From NCBI GenBank assembly GCA_028736075.1, contig CP117875.1, forward strand, positions 124,001-188,000: a stretch of DNA of 64,000 bases, given 5' to 3'. The translations under genes were made by a program, and so were the position numbers. The stretch is from Chryseobacterium sp. KACC 21268. Lineage in GTDB: Bacteria > Bacteroidota > Bacteroidia > Flavobacteriales > Weeksellaceae. The stretch's first letter is position 1. The number at the start of each line of letters is the position of its first letter. This document shows, piece after piece, positions 42,384 through 50,504 of the stretch. A model generated the notes under the pieces. That model searched no databases, had not been told where the DNA came from, and saw nothing but the letters and a program-made list of their open reading frames with translations.

Positions 42384-44896
42384 AAAAACTAATTCTGACC
42401 GCTGCTCTGATTTTAGGTTTTCAGCAAAACTCAAAAGCCTGTGCCTGGTATGACCCGGATTATGACTATTTCAACCTGTTTGCTCAGGAAATCATTCACA
42501 ACAAAACCTACGAACCATTTCTCCTCACTTATAGCAGCCATTTCTACGGTTACGATTACAACGGAAGGCTGGACAAAAATATTCCAGACGAAAACATCGA
42601 ATCTTGGGTCAAATATTTTGATAACAAACTGACCTACGAAGAAACCAACGCCTTGGTCACCAAGGTTGACATAAAACATTTGCATAGCCTCAAGAAAGGT
42701 CAGCTGACACATCCATTATTTCAAAAACTCGGGAAAGGTTTCTACACCAAATATCAGGAAGCAATGGATTATCTGATTCAGGCCAAGTATATGGAGCCGT
42801 ACATGCGGATCAATTATATTGAGAATCCCGACGCTTATTATTACAGAGACGAAAAAACCGCTGGCAAGAATGCCACCCAACTTAATTATGAAAAAACCAA
42901 CGCTGCTCTGATCTCACTTTACAAAGCAGCAAGCAATCCGGAAATCAAACTAAGATATGCGTATCAACTTGTCCGTTTCAATCATTATTCCAGGAAATAC
43001 CAGTCGGCGATCAATGCGTTCCAGACTTATGTGGAACCTTTGAAGCTGAAAAACCATATGTATTATTACGCGCTCGACCAAAAAGCCGGTGCCGAGCGTG
43101 GACTAAAACAATTCGACAAAGCCAATTGGGACTTCTTCCAGGTGTTCAAGAATACAAAGAATAAGAAAGAAAGCGCCTACAACTCAATGTTTCTGGCAAC
43201 AGATAAGGACTTTAATAAAATCCTTGCCCAAACCAAAACACCCGAAGATAAAAACACGGCGTATTTTCTCTTGGCCTACAACTCCTTCAACAATCCGGTT
43301 CCGATTATGAATAAAATGATCGAGAACAATACCGAATCTGACATTCTGAAAGTCCTGACCGTAAGAGCCATCAATCAATTGGAAAGAAATTATCTCGTCG
43401 TGAATCCTTATTGTAATGACAAAGACTGCGACCATTTCCGAAACAAAAGACTACCATTTTATGCACCAGATAATTATGCACAAGAAAGCAAAGACTTTGC
43501 GATGGAGCTGGAAGCAACGGTTGTCCTTGCCAAAAACAAAAAAGGTGCTGACGAGTTCTGGCAGCTTTGTGAAGCCTACATCAAATTCCTGAACACCGAT
43601 TATAAAGGCAGTCAAAACATCTTATCTCAAATCAAAACGACGGACAAAGAATATCTGGCCGAAATCGAGAAATTCAAAATGCTGAATGAGATCGTTTCCC
43701 AGCCTATCATCACACCGGAATTTGAGAATTCATTAATGAAAAAATATTCCAAAGTTTTTGAGCAGAAAGGCAATTACAACAATTGGCTGTACCAGCCGGC
43801 AACCAAAGACTTTGTGATGGACATCCTTGCCAACCGCTATTTCATCGAGAAGCAGGACGCCAAATCTTTTCTGATGAACAACAACCTTTCCGACCTGCAG
43901 TACAATCCGAATTCTGACCTCGTGAAAAAAGTGGAAGAGTTTTACAAAAAGCAAAAAAAGACCGCGTTTGAAAATTATTTAGTGAAGAAGATGGAAGACG
44001 TTGCCGATCCTGAATCTTTCTTCAACGTAATCTACGGCGACCGCGAGATGCGATTGGCAGATTTCAAAAAGGCAAAAGATTTTTATTCAAAAGCAAAAAA
44101 CTACAAAGGCATCCCGAAAATGACGGGCGAATGGAAAGATGATGGCAAAACCTACATCCAGAAACCGATGACTTTTGAGAATGGCGTTTATAATGGTTTC
44201 AATAATATCTCATCGTTGGTTTTCGGACACAACATTTGGGAAAGTTTCCAGAGCAAACCCGAGGAATCGATGAAAGCGGAAGGTCTTGCTAATTTCCCAT
44301 TCATCAAAAATAAAATGAATAAAATTGAATTGGCAGACGCAATGATTCAGCTGGAAAATATCGGAAAAGGTAATGATGACAAAGCCAGATTGGCAAATCA
44401 GCTTTTGGGGAATTTGCTTTACAATACTTCAGTTTTGGGTTATTTCAGAGAACTGTTCGTGATGGATGTTGATAATTCGAACGGCTCGAAGTTCCAGTTT
44501 GGGAATGAGCTGCAGTCGCCATTTTATCTATACTATAAAAACTTCTCAGCCAGAAGTTATGTAGAACCGGACAACTTTGATCTTGCCATTAATTATTACA
44601 AGAAAGCACTGACTTTATCAAAAGACAAAGAAAACCAAGCACGAATACTCTTTCAAATGGCGAGTGCGGAGCAAGGAAAGTATTATCAATGGGAAGCCAA
44701 CAATCCTTTGAAGGTAAATTACGATGATCCTAAGTACGAAGAGAAACCCAAACAAAATGAACTCTTTGCGAACAAGACCAAGAATGAAAAATTCCGAACC
44801 TCGTTTGCGCAGCTGAAAGCCAACTACAGCCAAACAGCAACTTATAAGAATCTTCAGAGCAGCTGTCTGTATTTTGGGTATTACACGAGTAAGTAA
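42380..44896 (+). CDS. large secreted TPR-like protein, coupled to the upstream lipoprotein
   Basis: This 838-residue protein has a signal peptide ending near NSKA, followed directly by CAWYDPDYDYFNLFAQ. Most of it is made of helical repeats, including paired A/Y-rich helices typical of TPR or SEL1 folds: YAYQLVRFNHYSRKYQSAIN, YYALDQKAGAERGL, and the C-terminal LAINYYKKALTLSKDKENQA. The start overlaps the lipoprotein stop. No enzyme motif is visible. I recall similar paired genes annotated only as hypothetical in Bacteroidota and some Proteobacteria. It is probably a scaffold in the periplasm or at the surface. It ends at terminator 44917-44947. Confidence 0.75.
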   Translation: MKKLILTAALILGFQQNSKACAWYDPDYDYFNLFAQEIIHNKTYEPFLLTYSSHFYGYDYNGRLDKNIPDENIESWVKYFDNKLTYEETNALVTKVDIKHLHSLKKGQLTHPLFQKLGKGFYTKYQEAMDYLIQAKYMEPYMRINYIENPDAYYYRDEKTAGKNATQLNYEKTNAALISLYKAASNPEIKLRYAYQLVRFNHYSRKYQSAINAFQTYVEPLKLKNHMYYYALDQKAGAERGLKQFDKANWDFFQVFKNTKNKKESAYNSMFLATDKDFNKILAQTKTPEDKNTAYFLLAYNSFNNPVPIMNKMIENNTESDILKVLTVRAINQLERNYLVVNPYCNDKDCDHFRNKRLPFYAPDNYAQESKDFAMELEATVVLAKNKKGADEFWQLCEAYIKFLNTDYKGSQNILSQIKTTDKEYLAEIEKFKMLNEIVSQPIITPEFENSLMKKYSKVFEQKGNYNNWLYQPATKDFVMDILANRYFIEKQDAKSFLMNNNLSDLQYNPNSDLVKKVEEFYKKQKKTAFENYLVKKMEDVADPESFFNVIYGDREMRLADFKKAKDFYSKAKNYKGIPKMTGEWKDDGKTYIQKPMTFENGVYNGFNNISSLVFGHNIWESFQSKPEESMKAEGLANFPFIKNKMNKIELADAMIQLENIGKGNDDKARLANQLLGNLLYNTSVLGYFRELFVMDVDNSNGSKFQFGNELQSPFYLYYKNFSARSYVEPDNFDLAINYYKKALTLSKDKENQARILFQMASAEQGKYYQWEANNPLKVNYDDPKYEEKPKQNELFANKTKNEKFRTSFAQLKANYSQTATYKNLQSSCLYFGYYTSK

Positions 44897-44916
44897 ATTT
44901 GATTTTAATTCAATAT

Positions 44917-44947
44917 AAAAGCCGCTTCAGATTCTGAGGTGGCTTTT
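44917..44947. terminator. bidirectional terminator
   Basis: AAAAGCCGCTTCAG / CTGAGGTGGCTTTT forms a 14-bp stem with two wobble pairs and a 3-nt loop. It lies between convergent genes. Confidence 0.8.
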
Positions 44948-44979
44948 GGTTTTTAGAATTTTGCTTTTCATAATTTAAT

Positions 44980-45543
44980 TTAACAGCCACCTTTGCGAGG
45001 TGCCCGCTTAAAAATCACTTGCCCGTCACGTATTACATAATCGCCCGTTATGATAGGATAGGAATATTTGGGTGCGTGAGAGATGTAATGGCTGCGGATC
45101 ACGATTTTGTCATTAACTTTTATAGTGCGCAGTGGCGCAAGTTGAGACTTTTGCGGATCAAAAGTTAAAATATAATCATCTGCATCAACTCTTACCATGA
45201 TTCCGAATCCTAATCTTGAGCCTGGCGGAAGAGAAAGAGAGGTGACAACTGCCGACATATCGGTGTAGTTTTTCACAGACTTGCTGATTTTAGCAGTACT
45301 GGTAAACACTTTTTTACCAGCAGGAGAGGCAACCCATTTCCTGTACATGATACCATCAGGGGTAGCTTCCCACTTTTTTATGGCAGCTTTCTGTTCACTG
45401 GCAGATAGCGGTTTTAGAACACCCTTCTTAGGCGTTTCATTTTTAATTTTAGCATCAGGAACGTGGGCAAATGGCGCAAAGTTAAATGCCAATGCGCTTA
45501 CTACACCCAGCAATAAAACCAGTCCATAATTTACTTTTTTCAT
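44980..45543 (-). CDS. exported hypothetical protein
   Basis: This protein of 187 residues has a signal peptide or anchor (KKVNYGLVLLLGVVSALAF). A lysine-rich linker (KKGVLKPLSASEQKAAIKKW) is followed by a beta-rich C-terminal domain with KVNDKIVIRSHYIS and IRDGQVIFKR, ending GGC. The ATG at 45543 is chosen because it begins the signal; an ATG nine codons upstream adds a polar stretch. It is divergent from the frameshifted regulator and may be its target. No family is recognised. Confidence 0.65.
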   Translation of the reverse strand: MKKVNYGLVLLLGVVSALAFNFAPFAHVPDAKIKNETPKKGVLKPLSASEQKAAIKKWEATPDGIMYRKWVASPAGKKVFTSTAKISKSVKNYTDMSAVVTSLSLPPGSRLGFGIMVRVDADDYILTFDPQKSQLAPLRTIKVNDKIVIRSHYISHAPKYSYPIITGDYVIRDGQVIFKRAPRKGGC

Positions 45544-45680
45544 CTTGTTTTGTTTGTTTAATAATGACATAATTTTGATATTTTTAATGTTTGCACAGCG
45601 AAATTAGTCTGATATTTTTCTGCTTTTGATATTCAGTTTGTAAATAAAATTGTAAACTTTGTAAATAATAACTTGACACT

Positions 45681-46564
45681 ATGCAACTTAGTCAAAATCA
45701 CATTTCACGGAAACGAAAATACCTGGTTGGATTCATTTTTCTATCATTGATCTGTATCATTCTGGCACCTTCACAAGTGAGGATAAGGATGACTTCGACT
45801 TTGCCAGAAGAGAAGTTCTGCTCCGAAAAATAGGACATGAATTGCTTTTACAGTCTGGCGACAAAACTTCAAGAGTGCTTCCGGTAAAAATGATTTCGGA
45901 AAATGAATACCAAATCAGCTTTGAGAATGCGCTTACATTTCAACCCGACTCACTTGTAAATCTTACCAATCGTGTGTTGGCAAAAGATCCGCTAGCCAGT
46001 GATTATATTGTCAACGTTCTGAATTGTAGAACTTCCGCTGTAGCATATGGCTATGCCGTCTCCAAAAACAGAAAAGATGATATCGTAGCCTGCATCGGAA
46101 GAAGACAACCCAAAGCATGTTATTTGATCAACATTAAATTCAAACCCGCAGGAATCAACACTGCAAAAAGCGGATACCTTCTGGGTGGATTATCAATTTT
46201 AGCATTAGTAGGTTTTATTGTCTGGAAATCTGGGAAGCCACGAAAAGTTGTTCACGAAAAGCCGCATCATGATATGTTGCCGCTCGGCTCCTTATTGTTT
46301 GATGCAAAAGACAGGAAACTGATCATGGATGAAACAATCATAGACCTGACTGCAACGGAAAGCCGGGTATTACTGATCTTCGCCCGGTCTCCCAACGAAA
46401 TCATAGAGCGAAGCCGACTGCAAAAGGAAATCTGGGAAGATGACGGCGTGATTGTGGGACGCAGCCTGGATATGTTCATCTCAAAACTCAGAAAAAAACT
46501 GGAAGTAGATCCGAATATCAAAATTGTGGTGATAAGAAGCAAAGGATACAGGCTGGAATTTTAG
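45681..46564 (+). pseudogene. ToxR-like membrane winged-helix regulator, frameshifted
   Basis: An ATG at 45681 opens a frame with a hydrophobic signal (KRKYLVGFIFLSLICIILA) that ends at TAG 45831 after 50 residues. A second frame carries the rest without a proper start: FTSEDKDDFDFARREVLLRK from about 45770, then a periplasmic part, a membrane helix (SGYLLGGLSILALVGFIVW) and a C-terminal OmpR/PhoB-type winged helix (LTATESRVLLIFARSP to VVIRSKGYRLEF). Joining the two near 45767-45770 by adding one base gives about 294 residues, the length I recall for Bacteroidota proteins of this type. So one base has been lost, either in the organism or in sequencing. The TTG-started 240-residue reading from 45842 is an artefact. 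Confidence 0.75.
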
Positions 46565-46897
46565 GTCTAAGCACAATGGTTAAAAGGATTGTAAGCCTTG
46601 TAAAGGCGACCTGTTAATAGAAAATCAGAACATCCAGAATTCCTAGCGGTGTAGGTGCGACTTGTAATTAACAGGACGCACCTACACCGCTTTTTTTATT
46701 TTAGAATTAATTAATCTATTGACAGTTTGCCTCTACGAGGTTAATAATGCGATTGCTTTTCCTTTACCGGTGCGAGATTCTTGCTTGTATCTTTTTTTAG
46801 TTGTATTCACAAGCAGGTGCGCTCTTTCCAACAAAAGATGTTAATTTTTTTCAATTCGCTTTTTTTTCATCTCTAGTTGTGTGAGATTCTTCCTCAT
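46565..46897. other. 333-bp gap with terminator and repeat remnants
   Basis: After the terminator at 46645-46691 this gap holds GGTGCGAGATTCTTGC (46769-46784) with TGCTTGT / ACAAGCA able to form a small stem, and a second partial copy TTGTGTGAGATTCTTCC (46877-46893). These look like decayed copies of a Bacteroidota interspersed motif. No coding potential is seen. Confidence 0.5.
46645..46691 (+). terminator. strong terminator
   Basis: AGCGGTGTAGGTGCG (46645-46659) and CGCACCTACACCGCT (46677-46691) form a perfect 15-bp stem with a 17-nt loop. A T-run follows. It is about 80 bp after the regulator stop. Confidence 0.88.
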
Positions 46898-47158
46898 TTA
46901 CCCATACATTAATTGATAAAGCATAAATACAGTATATGTAAACAAGCATATAAAAAAGATATTCAAAAACAAATTGCTATATAACCATACTTTTTTCACA
47001 GTGTCCTTTTTCTTAATTAAAATACCAATAGAAACAATATTCAGTATAACTGACAATGAAAATAATGTAATACTAGTAATGTCTAATCTCATTTTAGGAA
47101 AAAATAAAGCTATTGCTACAATTGCAAAAACATGAGATAGATATGTAATTTTAGTCAT
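46898..47158 (-). CDS. small three-helix membrane protein, intact paralogue of 24205-24471
   Basis: This 86-residue protein has three hydrophobic helices: residues about 5-20 (YLSHVFAIVAIALFF), 27-49 (SITLFSLSVILNIVSIGILI) and 58-82 (NLFLNIFFICLFTYTVFML). A short basic loop (KKKDTVKKV) separates the last two. It aligns over its length with the broken gene downstream of GH97. No named family is known to me. It is alone on its strand with AT-rich flanks and no clear promoter. It may be an envelope accessory protein. Confidence 0.65.
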   Translation of the reverse strand: MTKITYLSHVFAIVAIALFFPKMRLDITSITLFSLSVILNIVSIGILIKKKDTVKKVWLYSNLFLNIFFICLFTYTVFMLYQLMYG

Positions 47159-47605
47159 AATTAATTAGTATCAATTTAAAACTTCAATGTGTTATGGATT
47201 TGATTATGAATTTAAACTCATAAATGAAACGATGAGTTTGGGCAGCAACCAATCCAAAACTAAGGAGAAGAGTTAAAAATTAATTTTCTCATTTTAATAT
47301 TTTTTTGAATGGTATTTTAGGAAGTATCTCAGTCAATTTGTTTTTAATTAATAAAATGATGATTTATTATAAACTCAAAATAATCATTATTCATATAATT
47401 TTATCCCAATTCTGATTAGCAAATTTAAGTGTTACAGATTTACTTTTATTTGATAAGTATTAAGCGGTTTTAAATTTTTTAATAATATAATATATCAACC
47501 AGATTTCTTTTTGTGGATTACTTTGAATAAAGTGATCTTGAAATTATAAATGTAAAAAAGCCGCTTCAAGATTTTGAAGCGGCTTTGGTTTATATAAATG
47601 ATTGC
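47159..47605. other. 447-bp AT-rich gap
   Basis: No gene, convincing small ORF or repeat was found, apart from the terminator at 47557-47586. The region may carry the promoter of the small membrane gene at 47158, but no consensus box is evident. Confidence 0.5.
47557..47586. terminator. terminator of the M12B protease gene
   Basis: AAAGCCGCTTCAA / TTGAAGCGGCTTT forms a perfect 13-bp stem with a 4-nt loop. It closes the minus-strand protease gene. Confidence 0.9.
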
Positions 47606-49861
47606 TTATTCTTTTACGAATTTGGTTTTCACCGATGTTCCTTTATCATCTACATTTAGGAAGTAAACGCCTTTTGCTAATTTGTTCACAGCTACCTTTC
47701 CAGTTCCAAGATTACCTTTGGAAACCAATTGTCCTGCTGCATTGAAGATCTCATAGTTTGAGTTCAAAGTCACGTTAGAGACATTTAAAACATCTTTTAC
47801 TGGATTTGGGAAGATCTGAATTGACTTGTTGGTAACATCAGAAACAGCCAAAGTTGAACTTACCGTCGCTGGTTTCACAGCGTAGAAAACGTTCCCAATC
47901 GCTGAAACTCTGATGTGTCCGGACTTTCCTACCAAACTTGCTGGGATTGCCACACTTGCAGAACCAGAATTAGCGACCGAAGCGGCCAATGTGGTCCAAG
48001 TTGTACCAGCATCGGATGTGAAATCAATTTTCACGTTGGCCACGTTGTAAGGAGAAGCCGTTGTTCCAGAAGCTACCCAAGTAATGGTTGAGTTGGCACC
48101 AGCGATCAAAGTTGGAATTGTGTTGACCGTAAAGGCTGCCGCAGTTCCTACCTGTATGTTCTGTGTGGTGTAGGCCGTTTGGGTATCAACACCTTTGTTA
48201 TCTCGTACAGTAACGCGGAATTTTGTTTGGTTAGCCGTGGTATTTCTGGCCACTGAAGAAGTGGATTCAAAATCATTAACATTTCTTACAGCACCGCCAA
48301 GAACTGTCGCCAGTTTTGGAAAATATCGTGTAGGAGATGAAGTTGGCAACCAAGATCTGAAAGAAGCTCCTCTAGTAGTACTTCCAATAGTGGCAGCTCC
48401 ATCACCAGTTCCGGACACCTTACCAATACCATCTGCCAAGTTGCTGACATCCACTTCTTCCCAGCAGTAACTAAGTGTATCTCCGTCAGGATCTGAAGCT
48501 GTTGCTGTCAAAACAAACGCTGTTGAACGTGGAATTGTATAAGTAGTGGCAGTCATAGCTGTCACAACTGGTGGATTATTTGCAATGTTAGTCTCAACAT
48601 CTACTGTTTTGGAGGCAAGATTAGCTTGTACTTGATCGATACTCACGGTATGGAAATAAGGATCTGAGTTAGATTGAACATCTGTATTAGCTCCGGTAAT
48701 TCCTGCATAACCCATAATCGTAGAACCAGAACCTGGCTCTACAGTCACAGACGTACCTTCATTATAACTGTAAGTATGGTTATCTCCCAACTGATGTCCC
48801 AACTCGTGGGCAACATAATCAATATCAAAAGTATCGCCTTGTGGAGCTCCTGTGCCAGGCGAAGTGAAACCACTTCCCTTATAATTGTTTGGGGAAATGT
48901 ATGCATATCCACAGTCACCGTTCGCCGCAGTGTATGAAGTGGTAGAGACATCATTGCTTCCGATACAGCCAATACATCCCGCATTACCACCGCCGCCACT
49001 TCTTCCGAACAAATGTCCGATATCAAAATCCGCGTCGGTAATACCATAAGTGCCGCCGTGCAAAACGTTCATCAACTCATAGTTCCATTTGCACATCTGT
49101 GCCGCAACACTGTAGGGATCAGTGGATGCGTTTGTGAAGATAATATTTGGTGCGTTGACCACATTAAGATGCAAATTGAATTCTTTCTCAAAAATACCAT
49201 TTACCCTTGTCATCGTTGCGTTGATCTGTACCAGGGAAGCCGCAACACTACCATAATAAGCGCCATACTCTCCAGTAACAGACATAGCTAGTCTAAGGGT
49301 ATGAAATTTTTTGTTTCCGGATCTCTCTTCAGAACCATTTTTATATAACGCCTTTAATCTGTCAACAGATGCCTGATCTTCTTTTGTAGTACAAGCGAAT
49401 GCATCAATTTTACTGCTTTTTCCATGAACGGAATAGAAGGCTTTATCAGTAGTTGCAGGTTCTATAAATTCATATTTACCATTGCTGATCATCATAGACT
49501 GGAAATCGTTTGGCGCCACACTGAATCTCACATATTTCGTAGGATCATCTATTCCAACACCGACATAAGATCCCAACTGGTATTGATTTGCCAGTGCCTC
49601 GTCCATCACGGGGAAGCTGCTGACAGCGAACCTTTCAATTTTGCCATCGATTGTCGGCATACTGACTGTCACTGTTCCTGCAGCATTTCCAACTTTATCG
49701 GCTGCAAGCAATTGTCCACGGATGGCACTGATGTCTAATTTGTAATAAACTGAGTTATCACTTTTTCGATTTACTTCTACATTAGGTATTGCTTTGCTCC
49801 ATTGCGCATTCATCAGGGATAGGCCACCTAAGAAAAGTAAAGTAGTTAATTTTTTATTCAT
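47606..49861 (-). CDS. secreted M12B-like (reprolysin) metalloprotease with T9SS sorting domain
   Basis: This protein of 751 residues starts MNKKLTTLL at the ATG 49861. The upstream extension to 49909 is rejected because it overlaps the promoter. It has a signal peptide (about 1-19), a propeptide to about 180, and a metzincin catalytic domain with HELGHQLGDNH (His352, Glu353, His356, His362) and a Met-turn TIMGY (Met383). A Cys-rich loop (CIGCIG) lies before it. From about 440 come Ig-like or fibronectin-like regions. A type A T9SS sorting domain ends it (IQIFPNPVKDVLNV to KTKFVKE). It is probably a secreted protease in degradation of protein substrates. Confidence 0.93.
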   Translation of the reverse strand: MNKKLTTLLFLGGLSLMNAQWSKAIPNVEVNRKSDNSVYYKLDISAIRGQLLAADKVGNAAGTVTVSMPTIDGKIERFAVSSFPVMDEALANQYQLGSYVGVGIDDPTKYVRFSVAPNDFQSMMISNGKYEFIEPATTDKAFYSVHGKSSKIDAFACTTKEDQASVDRLKALYKNGSEERSGNKKFHTLRLAMSVTGEYGAYYGSVAASLVQINATMTRVNGIFEKEFNLHLNVVNAPNIIFTNASTDPYSVAAQMCKWNYELMNVLHGGTYGITDADFDIGHLFGRSGGGGNAGCIGCIGSNDVSTTSYTAANGDCGYAYISPNNYKGSGFTSPGTGAPQGDTFDIDYVAHELGHQLGDNHTYSYNEGTSVTVEPGSGSTIMGYAGITGANTDVQSNSDPYFHTVSIDQVQANLASKTVDVETNIANNPPVVTAMTATTYTIPRSTAFVLTATASDPDGDTLSYCWEEVDVSNLADGIGKVSGTGDGAATIGSTTRGASFRSWLPTSSPTRYFPKLATVLGGAVRNVNDFESTSSVARNTTANQTKFRVTVRDNKGVDTQTAYTTQNIQVGTAAAFTVNTIPTLIAGANSTITWVASGTTASPYNVANVKIDFTSDAGTTWTTLAASVANSGSASVAIPASLVGKSGHIRVSAIGNVFYAVKPATVSSTLAVSDVTNKSIQIFPNPVKDVLNVSNVTLNSNYEIFNAAGQLVSKGNLGTGKVAVNKLAKGVYFLNVDDKGTSVKTKFVKE

Positions 49862-49880
49862 ATTGTTAAAATTAGGGCAA

Positions 49881-49909
49881 CAAATGTAGTAATTTAATGT
49901 CAATTCCAA
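49881..49909 (-). promoter_or_regulatory. Bacteroidota-type promoter of the M12B gene
   Basis: TTG, 18 nt, then TACATTTG (49888-49881) on the minus strand. The start should fall near 49874, which fixes the ATG at 49861. Confidence 0.78.
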
Positions 49910-50080
49910 TATATAATTTAACCAATTATAAATAATTCATAAACAATTACTGTTTTCAGCATAAACTTAATAATTGAAATTTTACTGTCATAATTAATTA
50001 TTATAATAAATATCTTAAGAATAATATGAACTACCACCAGAAAAGCTAATCAAACAAAATTTCATTAAATAATTAACAAA

Positions 50081-50110
50081 AAAATCCGCTCTCTTGCGAG
50101 AACGGATTTT
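50081..50110 (-). terminator. terminator of the str operon
   Basis: AAAATCCG / CGGATTTT enclose an inner TCTC-TTGC-GAGA hairpin. It is 72 bp beyond rpsJ and ends the transcript before rplC could be reached. Confidence 0.82.
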
Positions 50111-50143
50111 ATATAGTTGCAACGTGTTTTGCGATTGCTGAAA

Positions 50144-50171
50144 AACTTCTGACTTCCGTCATCCATCTTCC
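50144..50171. repeat. 7-nt-period array after rpsJ
   Basis: Heptamers AACTTCT, GACTTCC, GTCATCC, ATCTTCC. The consensus nnCTTCC is shared with the array at 56165-56197. Confidence 0.6.
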
Positions 50172-50181
50172 AACGCATTCA

Positions 50182-50487
50182 TCACACTTTAATTTCTACG
50201 TCAACTCCTGAAGGAAGTTCTAATTTCATTAGAGCATCAACAGTTTTAGAAGAAGAAGAGTAGATATCCATCAATCTCTTGTGAGCTGACAATTGGAACT
50301 GCTCTCTTGCTTTCTTGTTTACGTGCGGAGATCTTAGTACTGTAAAGATTCTCTTGTTCGTTGGCAATGGAATTGGTCCGTTTACAACAGCACCAGTAGC
50401 CTTTACCGTTTTTACGATCTTCTCAGCAGACTTGTCCACCAAGTTGTAATCGTAAGATTTTAGTTTTATTCTGATTCTTTGTGACAT
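50182..50487 (-). CDS. rpsJ: 30S ribosomal protein S10
   Basis: This 101-residue protein is S10 of the 30S head, also NusE, a partner in transcription antitermination. It shows [37 protein letters not shown] and [14 protein letters not shown] in near-standard form. It is the last gene of the str operon. In many bacteria it heads the S10 operon beside rplC; here it is cut off by a terminator and 9.6 kb of other genes. Confidence 0.98.
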   Translation of the reverse strand: MSQRIRIKLKSYDYNLVDKSAEKIVKTVKATGAVVNGPIPLPTNKRIFTVLRSPHVNKKAREQFQLSAHKRLMDIYSSSSKTVDALMKLELPSGVDVEIKV

Positions 50488-50504
50488 TTCTTTGATTTAA
50501 AAAA

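Larger units (their letters stand above)
49910..50181. other. gap between the M12B promoter and rpsJ
   Basis: This gap includes the rpsJ terminator (50081-50110), a 7-nt-period array (50144-50171), and AT-rich DNA. No gene is seen. It marks the left edge of the segment that separates rpsJ from rplC. Confidence 0.55.

Noticed and set aside
45842-46564. Intact 240-residue regulator starting at TTG
   Set aside because: The upstream in-frame residues continue the homologous domain and the missing signal peptide lies in another frame, so this is a frameshifted gene.
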